A DNA stretch of 64,000 nt from Coriaria nepalensis (Eukaryota; Streptophyta; Magnoliopsida; Cucurbitales; Coriariaceae): NCBI GenBank assembly GCA_027186245.1, contig CP114493.1, positions 7,261,501 through 7,325,500 on the forward strand. The letters run 5' to 3'. Under the pieces are notes generated by a model. The model was not told where the DNA came from. It saw only the letters and a list, made by a program, of their open reading frames with translations, and did not search any database. Within the stretch, counting starts at the first letter, position 1. Each line of letters starts with the position of its first letter. Position numbers and translations under genes: made by a program. Below, piece after piece: positions 1 to 11,007 of the stretch.

Positions 1-48
1 CTGGATTGATAATCGCTTGATGGGTTTTGATAGTTGTTGAGAAATTTT

Positions 49-134
49 CAGACCGAGTTGAAGCTGAAGCTAAAGAGGATGAGTTTCTGGAGTTTTTGGA
101 AAATCTAGGAATACAATTTCTGGGTTCTAACTGA
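49..134 (+). CDS. probable 3'-terminal exon of an upstream gene (partial)
   Basis: An open frame runs into a TGA at 132-134. It encodes an acidic C-terminus that ends in LEFLENLGIQFLGSN. An in-frame stop at 18-20 and the acceptor-like TTTTCAG at 45-51 suggest that an exon begins near 52, with the rest of the gene left of the window. The next 300 bases look like a 3' untranslated region and contain AATAAA-like signals near 400-420. I do not recognise the family. The call rests on the amino-acid composition, the acceptor and the convergent position against the PADRE gene, so it could be a chance frame. Confidence 0.35.
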
Positions 135-285
135 AGGTTGGGATACATAAGAAGAGGAATTATGGTAGAATTTGCCATTATCAGCTCCTTCATTTCCCTC
201 GCTCAGAAAAATTGAATCCTTTTTACAGTAAGAGAAATTATTCTTCTATGTCACAAAATTCCTAAATAATCTTTGGATTCGTAAT

Positions 286-335
286 CTCCTTTTCCAAGCA
301 CAAATTCTATCTCCTTTTCCAAGCACAAATTCTAT
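286..335. repeat. 25-bp perfect tandem duplication
   Basis: The unit CTCCTTTTCCAAGCACAAAT plus TCTAT occurs twice, back to back, at 286-310 and 311-335, with no mismatch. It lies in the presumed 3' UTR of the leftmost gene. Confidence 0.9.
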
Positions 336-373
336 CTATCTGTAATTGTTTGGTAGGCCACTTGCTTTTTATC

Positions 374-394
374 TATATATATATATATATATAT
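374..394. repeat. (AT)n microsatellite
   Basis: About ten alternating TA units in the region between the convergent genes. Confidence 0.9.
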
Positions 395-630
395 TCATCA
401 ATAAATAACTATAAATAAAAAGGTAGAGGAAAAGTTTCCATGCAATTGACTCGAAAGTTGTTGCAAGAATCCATCTTTTACATAAAACCATAATTATTTA
501 TTATTTGTAATGGTTATATATTACAGTGGGTACCAAGCATGCTAATAATAATAGATCATACATATTCATATCTAATTAAGATCTATCTTGAAATTAAAGA
601 GCTAAGCAAAGTAGTAGCAGCAGTAGTTCG

Positions 631-1831
631 TTAAGAAGCGACCGCAACTTGAATCTCTGCTTCTCTGATCGGCAAGAAAGTCACTCGCTTCTGCAAAATT
701 CCATAACACCAACAAAACATGAGAATATTCATTACAAGGGGTCCCAAGAACCAAGGAAGGAGAATCCTATCATGTTTTTCTTCAATTATTAATCTTTGCA
801 AAGGACTCCATATATGTTTAGTCGGTTTAACAAATATGTAATCCAACTTCCAAGTGGAATGCTTATTAGTCTTTTAAAACAGTAAAAAGAAAAAGGCCTC
901 TGATCTAAGAAATGGAATGAACTAACCAAACCAAACAACTCAAATTATATTCATCATTGCAAGATCAAATTAGGGTATGCCCATAAAACATGTCATTCTT
1001 GTTTCTTTAGGTTCACCAACTTCTTCACACTATTATAATATGCTCCCCCCCCCCCCCCCCCCTTCTCCTTATTCTAAGGCATCAATCTAACTCAAACTTA
1101 TTACCCATCAAACAAAGAAAATCAATGAATAAATAAATAAATAATGCACATGTCATCATAGAAAAAAAAAAAATTACCTCACGCCCTTTGATAACACCTT
1201 GTTGTCCAATCCTCCGGCCGCATCCACCGCTACTCCACGACATTTTCTGATCCTCCTCCTCCAAAAGTCCGTTTCCACCACCACAATCATCATCATTGTA
1301 AGTACGATCACCATTGTTCTTCATGGTCAAGCACAAACTCATAATCTTCTCTCCCGCCTCAACCTCATTCCTACTTTCCCTCATCATCCTCTCCACCTCT
1401 CCTCTAGGAAGCCTCATCTTAAGCCTAACACTACTACCTCCACTTCCACTCCCATCATCACTTTCCAGCATCCTTGTCGAATTCATTATAGACAGCTCCG
1501 AATTGGATCTTCTAGACAACATCAAACTCTCCAACTTGTCCTTAGCACTCATATTGATAATTCCCGACTTGGCTCTTCTTGGAACCTTCTTGGTTAGGAG
1601 CTCAGGCAGTTCCACCAGAAAGTAGAGCCTTTTGGGCTTTAATTCTTGATGGGTTTCAAGCGGTTTAGCTCTAATCCCGTAGTACTTTACAGCTTCTGAT
1701 TCTAACAAGACATGGTCAGGATTTTCTCTCATTATTTCTCCTGCTTTGATTCCAGCCTTTAGCTTCACTGTCTCGCCGTTTATCTTCATCACTTTCGCAC
1801 ACTTCTTTGATCTGGCCAAGCTGTTGCCCAT
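631..1831 (-). CDS. PADRE-domain (DUF4228) protein, stress-responsive, function unknown
   Basis: Two exons on the minus strand: 1831-1178 and 690-631, giving 237 residues. The donor GAG|GTAATT is at 1178/1177 and the acceptor TTTTGCAG is at 693-691, in phase 0. The start MGNSLARSKK is preferred over an upstream frame extension because family members begin MGNS, with Gly2 as a likely myristoylation site. Visible family hallmarks are KVMKINGETVKLKAG near the N-terminus, the VLLESEAVKYYG and LKPKRLYFLVELP blocks, SAKDKLESLMLSRRS in the middle, VRLKMRLPRGEVERMM, and the KRVTFLP box supplied by the 19-codon last exon. The segment between is low-complexity and probably disordered. PADRE genes are typically induced by pathogens and abiotic stress; no biochemical activity is established. 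The intron carries an 18-C run at 1045-1062. Confidence 0.88.
1045..1062. repeat. poly-C tract (18 C) in the PADRE intron
   Basis: Eighteen consecutive C on the plus strand, hence poly-G in the transcript, about 115 nt downstream of the 5' splice site. Confidence 0.9.
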
Positions 1832-4496
1832 CTTCTGGTTGTTTGTTGTAGATTTTGTAGGTGTAATCAACCAAAAATGATGAACAACTTTTCTTTTTTG
1901 AGTGTATATGAAGGAGAACAGCGATAGTGATTTTTTTTTTTTGGTTGCTGAAGTGTGCTTTTTTATGTTATGGGGATTAAGGTTACTGTCTCCCCGCCTA
2001 AAAAGGGTGTACGAGCTCTTATGTGCGGTTGGTGGGTATAGATATATAGAGACATGGTTTTGTTTATTAATGTGTTTATTTGTAGGGGTTGTTTGCTATT
2101 TGCTACTGTGGGTCATTGGTCAATAAAGAAGGCAAGTTTTGAAAAAGAAAAGGACTTCAAAAAAAAAAAAAACAAAAACAAAAACAAAACAAACAGTCAA
2201 TTGGCTCGTTTGGTTTGATTTTTAATAGGAACGTAATGAGAATTTTATATTATTTTATTATTTGATTTAAAAGAATAATAAAATGATAATAATTTATTAA
2301 TTAAATAAAATATTATTTTTTTATTCTCATTTAAAATAAATATTTTTAATAGGAATCAAAAAAATGTATTTATTTATATTGATTTTTTTTTCTTATTTTT
2401 TAAATTTTATTATAATATTTATATAATTTTTGAATTTTTTTTAACCAAATATAAAAAAATCATCATTTTTTTTTCATTCATATTTATTTCTTATATAATC
2501 AAATAAACATTAAAAAAAATTATTATTATTATTTATTTTATTTTATTCCATCTCTTTAATTATTCTCATTCTATAGAATAAAGTTTGACAAAATTAAGAA
2601 ACGTACACGAGCTTTGGTTTTGAAAAATATTAAACCCACGTGGGTATATACATACATATTGATCCAAAAAAAGAAGTCAAGTCTAACATATCAATATCAT
2701 TAGCCCTGTTTTTCTGTGAAATTTTATTGGTGTTATTAACTTATTTTATTTCTATCTTTTAGGGTTTAAGATTTATTCTTAAAGGGTTACTATTCGTCTG
2801 CATGTACTAATTACGTACGTGAAACTAATGGTCACATTTTCTAACACCTTACCATTTTGTTGATCATTTTAAGGTTTGGCACTACCTAGCTCTTTCCATC
2901 TCAGTATCTCAGCCTCCTCTTTAAACAAAAAAGACCCAATCAAACATGTGGTTTTCTGTCTATTTTACATCGTTAAAAACGTGTAGCTTCTGCTAATATG
3001 ATCGATGGACTAAACTTAGTCCGAAACTACTCAAGTGCTCTCCAATTTCATAGAAGGGACACTATAATCAGTTAATCACCCTTGTCCACGAAACCCATGT
3101 TGAAGCCGAAATATGTTAAAACATATAATAAATTTGAGTCTCGATCGTATTATGTACATGATAATATTAATAAAAACATTTAGGTGTTAAAACGTAGTTA
3201 AGAATGTATATAACATGCTGTCTCTATTGTCAATTTGTCATCATGAAAGAGAGATACTATTATCTCCCGATTTCTAGCCCCGTGATGTATGGACCAGAAC
3301 GATGATTACATTATCCATTATCAACGTTAATCACGGCTAACAGTCGAAAGATTTTGTGTTTGAAAATTTTCATGATGGGTCATCATTATCCGAAAAGGGA
3401 CGTGGAATAATGCTCTTATTTTGTCGTCTTCCTGCTTAATTTCCAGATTCACCAAAAAGGAGATGAAGATCAGTAAGAGTTTTAGATTTGACGGAAGTTG
3501 TTATGTAAATCTTGAGCGGCGGCTGCATTTGAATATTATCAGTTAACTGTGAAGCCTTGCCCAGGTCCAAAATGATGGCCCGCCCCGCTCATCAAATTGG
3601 AAGCTCTGATTGATTTTTACTTTTTATTAATTTATTTAATTATTGACATCTTTTGACCCAGTTTGATGATCACGTACTTTTTCTACGTACTTTTGATCTA
3701 ACGTTGATTCAGAAGATAAAGATTTCATATTACTGTCGAAAATACCGTTTACCGTTGATCCCATATTCTGGACATCAACAAAATCCACGTAGAATACCTT
3801 AAATCATATGTTATAATTATGTGCTCATCTACATGAATCGACCAACAATAATTGTCCGAAAGTTTTTGGATGAACTCGCGTCCGATATGATAATTGATAT
3901 AATATGTGACCTTGATATTTATAAATATAATTAATAAATTTATAATAATCCGGATCTATCTATATATATATATAGGTGGAGATGGATTCCTACAAAGTAG
4001 TTGGCAAAGTAACAGTAGAAAAGTGGTATATAGATGACCCTTTTTCTCTCACCATATCCTACAAGTCCCATAAATAAACAAAAATTTTAGGTGATTCATT
4101 CCTCTTATGGTTTCTTTCAAAAAGTAAACCAGACGCATGAGAGGGAAGAAAACTGTACATGTTTCGTTTCAAATAAACGCGCTCATAATTATAACCCCCA
4201 CCATGCATACCACATTGCTTGCCACTACAATCCCGCTTCTTCCCAATCGTCAAAGTAACTTTATTGACCTACTACCATTTACTGATCAAAATCCATCTTT
4301 CTCATGCATAAATCTAAAAGGTGGACCTACCTAAATCTAAGAGGTTATTAGCTAAGTTAATTAGTTGGGAGTTTTAGCACACTGATCAAAAGCAAAAATA
4401 CAAACATTCACAAACTCCTACATTTCGATGAACACAGTTTTAAGCATGTTTCTGTTTGGCTTTTTCACATATTTTAAATGGCTCCATAGAAAATGA
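1832..4496. other. intergenic, AT-rich; PADRE upstream region
   Basis: The right flank of the PADRE gene should include its promoter. The interval 2205-2590 is extremely AT-rich, and its ends resemble each other in inverted orientation (GTAATGAGAAT near 2235 and ATTCTCATTCTATAG near 2560), which hints at a decayed MITE but is not conclusive. The rest holds short chance open frames only. No coding or RNA gene signal is seen. Confidence 0.45.
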
Positions 4497-5559
4497 GGGG
4501 TTGGGGGTTAATCTGATTCGTTAGAGAGATATAACATATGAGCATTTGAGGGCCCCTGATCTTTGAAACTTTTTAATCTAACGATAGAAAAAGTAACTTG
4601 TTTTAACCCAATTCAATTACATTCTAACCCTATCAAACCTGACCTAATGAATTATTCGTTTTCTCTTATCTTCTGTCTCTCCCTTTTCTTTTCCTTTCTC
4701 TTTTTTACCCAACCCAGTTGAAGATGGATGAGATCAAATACAGAAGATGATTAGGTGATGGATTTAGGGTTCTGGAAAGGAGCTTTTGATTCATCAACCT
4801 CCTCCATCTCGTTAATGGCTTCTAAATCCAATACTAACAACAAATCTGATACTAAATCCGATTCCACAACAACAGGCATGAATCGCCCCGTCACTGCTTC
4901 TCCACCACCCACTTTGGCAGAACCGCCAGCAAGAAGGGATGAGCCAAGATAAGGTTGGGTTGTTAAGACCCATTAGAGGAATTCTCGTATATCGAAACCC
5001 TTCTCCCCCTTCTTTCCTTTTGAAACTAGTTCTAATTAGAGCCTCTTCACTACCTCAGTGCCTTTCAAACCTAACAGTCTTGCGGTCAAAGTTCTTCCTA
5101 AGATTTCCGGTCAAATGCAACATAAGAGCTCCTAGGATGAAATGGAATACTACCTTACACGGTCATTTCGTTCATTGTTGAGCTCTTGAGCAGCCATGAA
5201 AGTAACATTACAGAAACTTCATATCTTATGAAAAGGATAATTAAATTAAAACAGATAAATAATAATCAAAGCATGAAGAAACAATTGGTTCTCGCTAATT
5301 TGTTCGTTCCTTTGTGATTTTTCAGGGGTTATATTTCTTAATGGATTCACTAAATTTGTTTGCAACCCCTTCGTCAGAGTCCGAAGAAAACACCAAAAGG
5401 ACAAGGGTAAAAGTAAAGAGAAGAGAAAACGAATTTATTGGCTTAAAACAAGTTACTTTTTCTACCGTTAGATTAAAAATTCAAAGATCAGGGACCCTCA
5501 AATGCTCAGATATTATATCTGTCCAATGAGTCAGATTAGCCCCCGATCCCAGAAAATGA
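4488..5559. mobile_element. non-autonomous Mutator-like element (MULE) with 9-bp TSD
   Basis: The element proper is 4497-5550 (1,054 bp). Its two ends are inverted copies. The left end begins GGGGTTGGGGGTTAATCTGA and the reverse complement of the right end begins GGGATCGGGGGCTAATCTGA. The similarity continues inward for at least 110 bp, through the shared AGCATTTGAGGG and AAAAAGTAACTTGTTTTAA blocks. The perfect 9-bp direct repeat AGAAAATGA flanks it at 4488-4496 and 5551-5559. Long terminal inverted repeats plus a 9-bp duplication are the Mutator superfamily signature. There is no transposase frame, so it would depend on a helper. The interior (about 4720-5300) is not inverted-repeat sequence and holds two short frames (64-80 codons) that may derive from a captured host gene, which I do not recognise. 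Confidence 0.88.
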
Positions 5560-5826
5560 ACATCAATAAGGGCAAATAGATTATCCAGAAATGCAATTTA
5601 GTGTAGAATTTTTGTCACAAACGAAGACATAATTTTATACACGCTTTGTAGGGAAAAAAAAAAAAGGTTAATAAATACACAGAATCAATTAGATTTGGCT
5701 TCATTTGCCCTATATGCCGTATCCTTGATGGTGCAGTCACACTCAGTAAACAAATTGTGTAGTATCAATTGTCAAATAATCAGAAAGAAAAAAAAAAAAA
5801 TTTGATGCAACAATGATCGCACCTTT

Positions 5827-8800
5827 TTAGAGATGCTGTGACGTTCTAAGATGCTCCAACAAAGAAGTAGCTTTCCTTTTGGCTCTCTCTGTTCCACTCC
5901 TAGTAAGCTCGGTCAAAGGAATAACAGCCCCGAGCCTACTTATACAGGCAAGATTCTCTGGATCTCTTTTGCACAAGGCAAGTAAAATTGCAGCCGCATT
6001 TTCCTTGTTCCTAGGTAGACCGGTCCTGAGAAGGTCAATCAAGACAGGAATAGTGCTAGCTTTTACAAGAGCAACCTTTGCATCTTGATGGCTTGCAAGA
6101 ACAGACATTATAGTCAAAGCTTCATCAACCATGCAGTTACTTGAATTTGTTAGCATTTTCAATAATGCAGAAACAATTCCGGACCTTACTGCCCTGCCCT
6201 TGTTTCCTTGATAGATGCATAAATTGAACAGAGCCGTCGCAGCATCCTTTTGCCCTCTCAAGCTTCCATTTTGGAGCAATTCCACTAATGCTGGAATTGC
6301 CCCTGATGCACCTATAATTATCTTGTTCTCATCTGCAAGCGACAAGCTAAAAAATGTCGCCGCTGCATTTTCTCGAGCTTCCATGCTTCCTACTCTTAGG
6401 ACTTGGACAATAGAAGGAACTGCCCCTGCTAGCATTATAAGTCCCTTGTTATTTTCGTATATAGAAAGGTTGAGGATAGAGGTGACAGAATTTTCTTGTA
6501 TTAATAAATCGTCTGAAGTTAAGAGATTGACTAGAGCTGGAATTGCTCCTGCTTCTGCTATTAGTATTCTGTTATCTGTGCTTCTTTTTGAAAGAGATCG
6601 GATTTCTGCAACAGCGGATCTCTGCTCCTCAATGGAATGGCTAGAGAGCTTCCGGACAAGAGCTTCAATGGCTGCTATCTCTCCACAAACATCACGATAT
6701 GATCCATCAATTTTTTTGATTCTACCATTAGTTAATACTGTTGGTTGCTCTATATTGTGCTGAACACAGTACTGTGAGATAAGGCTTCTCAAGACGTAAT
6801 TTGGGGTCAGTGTAAAATTTTGGAGCTTCTGTTGAGTTTTAGGGCAAGTAAGATTTCCACAATCAATCCACCTCTGTATGTAAGACCTCTCATATGTCTG
6901 CAATTCAAAAACAGATCGTCAGATTTGAGTCGGGATTTCTTTTTTCTCAGGGAAAGTGCTAGAATAGAATACATAGTAATAGAAAGAAATTATTATTAAC
7001 ATGCCTGTCCCGTGGCCACAATAACAGGATCCCGCATTAATTCCAGGGAAATAGGGCATAAGAAATCCTCAGGAATTGTAACTGGATCAGGCTTCTTAAT
7101 CTCATCTAAGTTCTTGCCGACTGAGTTGTCTTGATTGTCGGAATGAGCATCATCCAAACAAACCTCAGAGGAAGAAGGAACTTTCCTCAGCCGTTCTGAT
7201 GCACAATTTGTTTGATCCACACTAGGGCTGATCAAACCATCACAATTGGGAAGAGCATCCAGCTTGACTGTAACTTCATCATTTGTAGTATCAATGTTCT
7301 CTAAACAAAAGTCATTTTCCCAGTTTTCAGATACTAAAAGATGTATTTCTCTGTCCAGCGGGTGGGATAGAGCAAGTGATGCCGAAGCTGAAGTTAGAGA
7401 CCCATATTTATCTGCAGCTCTCTTCAACTGCGCCCTTACCAGTTCAACCTGGTAAAATGAATAAAAGATCAAGGGAAGCCCAGAAAAGAAAAAGTCATCA
7501 TGTTGTTTTTAAAAGTTAAACCGTACCTGTTCTTCGACTTCTTCTGAGATATTCAAGCGAGCATATGGCAGATTTCCCAATGCTTTCTCTAACTTTAATG
7601 TCACAAATTGAAACTGGAAGGCTATTTTCTTGGAAGCTCCATCCTTTAATCAAGATATAGAAAATTTCAGAGAGGTGGCTCAACTATTTTAAGTGTGGAC
7701 AAAACAACAACAGAACTTGCGAGTTGTCCGATACAAATATAGTATAGGTCATACCATCTGTTTTCTAGGACATCCTACAATGTCACACTATCCAATGCAA
7801 CAATATAAAGAATACATAGATGATCACAAATTCAAAAGCCTATCTGAATGAAGTACTTGCCCAATCCACGGTAATGGCACCTAATCGCATGATTAGATCT
7901 AAATTCTTCATATAGAAAGGAAAAGAAAATCTTCTTCAACAAGATCAATCTGGTTCTTTTTCTTAATCCAATTGCGACAAACAGAAACAAATCAAAATGC
8001 ACCAGTACTTATTATCCTAAGTAAGACTGTTTTTGCAATTGATATACAGAGGCAGAGAAAATTGTAATACTCTGACGCAATCTGATGGTAAAAAGGGTTT
8101 CTTTAGCAGGTGAATTCATATTCCAACTAAATTAGGAGCTTCTCCTTAGGCTAAGATAAAATTAGTCAAGGAAAGCACAGTGCTAGAGGTTTATGGGGCG
8201 AATTAGAATTCTATCTTATCGGCTAGCTCGAGTCTATTATCTTTTTACTAATCCAAGTTCACGCAAACCATAGCAAAAAATGATTCGATCACAACTCCAT
8301 AATACACAACAAAGTTTCGCACAAGGATAATGCAGGAGCTTATGACAGCACAATCCATGGAAAATTTTGGCCATAAGTTTCAAATTTCAAAAAGGCACTC
8401 ATCAATTTTCCGCTCCCGTTCCCCAAATCTTCGGAGGAAGCAAACATAATTAAGGAGGAAATATGAAAACAAAAAAATAAAAAATAAAAAATACAGAAAG
8501 AAAAAATATAACTTACAGAAGAGTTGTTGCTGGAACGGAACGCCCCGACGATGAAAAGGAGGTGCTTGGCAGTCTTCAGAGCCACCTCCAGATCGAACAG
8601 CCATGGAAACGACTCCACTTTACTATTACCGGCTGCAGTATTAGTACTAGTAGGAGTCAAAGAAGAAGAAGAAGAAGAAGAAGGAATGGCGACATTCACC
8701 GGCCGAGGATCGTCCACCTCGAAGTTCGTCATCTCATCAAATAAGTGAGTCAAAAGCGCGATCCGACGGACCAGATCGGTGCAGTCTTTCTTGAAGACAT

Positions 8801-8903
8801 CGCCGGCAGTTCCAGCCGAAATTCGAACGATGTCGTTTACTAGGTCGATTAGTGCACCCACCGGAGGATTCCGGTCTCCACCTCCAACGACTCGACCGGC
8901 CAT
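5827..8903 (-). CDS. U-box/ARM-repeat E3 ubiquitin ligase, PUB10/PUB11 type
   Basis: Four minus-strand exons: 8903-8517, 7643-7527, 7448-7005 and 6897-5827. All introns are phase 0 and the product is 672 residues. Residues 1-220 form the U-box N-terminal domain (CTDLVRRIALLTHLFDEM; FQFVTLKLEKALGNLPYA). The U-box runs from about 292 to 365 (EDFLCPISLELMRDP, then YERSYIQRWIDCGNLTCPKT). ARM repeats fill about 390-660, with repeated IPALVNLL and GNKGRAV-type motifs. The layout and several blocks, such as NLTCPKTQQKL and EIRSLSKRSTDNRI, match Arabidopsis PUB11 as I remember it. PUBs of this class transfer ubiquitin from an E2 to ARM-bound substrates in immunity and hormone signalling. The start MAGRVVGGG is the only upstream ATG in frame. 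The intron between exons 3 and 4 begins with GC, not GT (CAG|GCATGT at 7005/7004), and splits the U-box between GQ and TY. Confidence 0.93.
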
Positions 8904-9932
8904 TGCCACGTGTAGTGCAGTGAGGCTTCGTGGTTTGTGTGGATGTGATTTTATCTTTCCAGTTCTCGAAGAACGGATTGTTCTTACAAATACAATGCAA
9001 GTTAAATGGGCTTCTGATTAACCTTGTTAATTAAGATTAACGAAACTAATTAAATAATGAATGAATTAAATTAAGACCAGAAGAGGGAGGGAGAGAGAGA
9101 GAGACGAGTTGAAAGAAAACAAGAGGATACAGTTGGAAATGGAATAATTATGATTGGTATTAAATCCAGCTCATAAGGTTAAAACTTTAAGCTTCTCTAA
9201 TTATAATATGATGATTATATTATATAATATAAATAATTATTAACATTTTTAATTTATTAATATAATAATGTAAAGTGTGACAGACTTTATTCAAAATTTT
9301 AGTGAACGCCACTACCATATGTTATTAAATTTATTTTAATAATGTATGTCTATAAGAAGAAGAGCATGCAGACCACTCCTTCATTATTTGTAAATATTTG
9401 TTTATTCATCGTAAGAGGTAGGCGTGACCGACTACTTTGTTTATTATATTTTTTAGTATGAATTAGTCCTCGAATATTAAACAACGCTTTCTCTATCTCT
9501 CTCTCTCTCTCTCTCTCGCTCGCTTTGTCGTCGTGGAGATCTCTTCAATGGAACATTCCACCGCGTAATGGTATCAAGGAGAGATCAAATCAAAACAAGG
9601 CTGATTAGTTAATTAACAATATTGACATTGTCACTATGTATAACATGACTGGAACTTAAGTGTAGATTCCAAAACATTGACATGATCTTGTTTGGGACGT
9701 ATTCTCCAATGTTGTTAACTTCCGTATTTGATATCGAAGAGCTGGAACCCGACCGATCTCTCTCTCACTTTTCTTGGAACTTAATCAACTGCATGCCACA
9801 ACAATTTACAAACCTGCTTCTTAGTTACGTGGAGTGCTTGATTGATTCAAGACCAGATTGATTCGTCCAACTTTTTCAGGGGTCAAAAAATGTTTTGACT
9901 TTCCATTATGGTCCACTTACTTATTATCCATA
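8904..9932. other. intergenic; PUB upstream region
   Basis: This region should carry the PUB promoter, since the gene reads leftwards from 8903. It holds GA-rich (about 9086-9104) and CT-rich (9496-9517) stretches and AT-rich DNA. No coding signal is seen. Confidence 0.5.
9496..9517. repeat. (CT)n microsatellite
   Basis: Eleven TC units in the region upstream of the PUB gene. Confidence 0.9.
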
Positions 9933-11007
9933 TGTCCAAAACGATGTCTTAACTTATTTTTTTTGTTTGTGTGTGAATTTGTTTGTTTCAAATATGGATT
10001 TGATCCTCGTACAAAAATGACTGTAAAAGATTTAAGAAGGGGTTCTAATTAGAATTGGGATCTAATTAGGTCTTTTTGTTCTAATGATCATGTGTAGGAG
10101 ATTGAGTCTATAACTCCTATTCAAAGGAAAGATATTATTTATTGGAATGAAGACTCTAGAGGAAGATTTTCCTTAACATCTTCCTGGGATGTGCTAATGA
10201 TTTCAAAGCCGTTGATTCCCTCCATTGATTTCCCTATGGCCTCAAAACTAAAGATTGCTTCTATCATTAAACTTATTCCTTTATATTAATCATTCGGTCT
10301 ATTTTGGAAAGCAAGATGCTCTAAACTTTATGATAATATTGATTGTTCTATTCAAAACTGTATTAATGAAATTATCTTTCTTGTCACGTCTCTTATTAAT
10401 AATTTTGAAGGTCATCAATTGTCTATGCAAGAGGTTATGATCATCCAAATTCTCAATATTCCATGCTCTTCCTTTACTACTCATGTGAAACTTATCAAAT
10501 GGATTTGCCCCCCTTTCAGTAGATTCAAGTTAAATATGGATGATGCTTGCAAAGGAAATCCTGGTATAGCAGAAAGGTGGGATCTTCTTAAGAAATTCAT
10601 TTAGCAATATTATCATTGCTATGTCTACTTTCTCAGGTCCCCTTACTAGGATGATGGCAGAAGCATTGACTCTCTTAAAAAGTTGTGAAATGGTTGCTGG
10701 TTTCAATATCTCAAATGTCATCGTAGAATCAGATTCTCTTACTCTAGTGCAAATGGTGATTATATCTTTTTCTCCCGTTTTGGATCATATTATTGTTGCT
10801 GTTCGTCATCACATAACAACTCTATGGTCATTCTCTATCTCACTGTTATAGAGAGGGGAATCAAATGGCGGATGCTCTTGCCAAAATAAGTAAAATTAAT
10901 AGGATGTATTAAAAGTAAACGCCAACAATAACCTGCTGTCAATTGACGGTGTTAGTTTGCTCCTTCCAGACAAATTCATCCACCTATTTATTTGTCCCAA
11001 AACGATG
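9933..11007 (+). mobile_element. 5'-truncated LINE remnant (C-terminal RT, zf-RVT and RNase H region)
   Basis: A degenerate plus-strand coding trace runs from about 10010 to 10890, broken by stops and frameshifts. It includes DIIYWNEDSRGRFSLTSSWD, typical of the plant LINE zinc-finger region, then KWICPPFSRFKLNMDDA followed by KGNPG at the start of the RNase H domain, VIVESDSLTLVQM, and EGNQMADALAK at its end. The tract is flanked by near-identical TGTCCAAAACGATG (9933-9946) and TGTCCCAAAACGATG (10993-11007). This fits an old target-site duplication around an element of about 1.05 kb, although no poly-A tail remains. Confidence 0.72.

Larger units (their letters stand above)
135..630. other. 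convergent intergenic / 3'-UTR region
   Basis: This stretch lies between two converging 3' ends. It holds a perfect 25-bp tandem duplication (286-335), an (AT)n run (374-394) and AT-rich sequence with several AATAAA-type motifs. No coding signal is visible. Confidence 0.5.

Noticed and set aside
1199..1625. Plus-strand frames of 132 and 103 codons
   Set aside because: They lie antisense to exon 1 of the PADRE gene, whose minus-strand frame carries the conserved family motifs.
2205..2590. Possible MITE
   Set aside because: Ends only weakly inverted and no clean target duplication; AT-richness alone can produce this.
4059..4334. Short frames on both strands
   Set aside because: Overlapping, about 65 codons, no motifs, composition of AT-rich noise.
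8524..9000. Plus- and minus-strand frames around the PUB start
   Set aside because: Shadows of PUB exon 1 or alternative frames of its Ser-rich segment; no family match.
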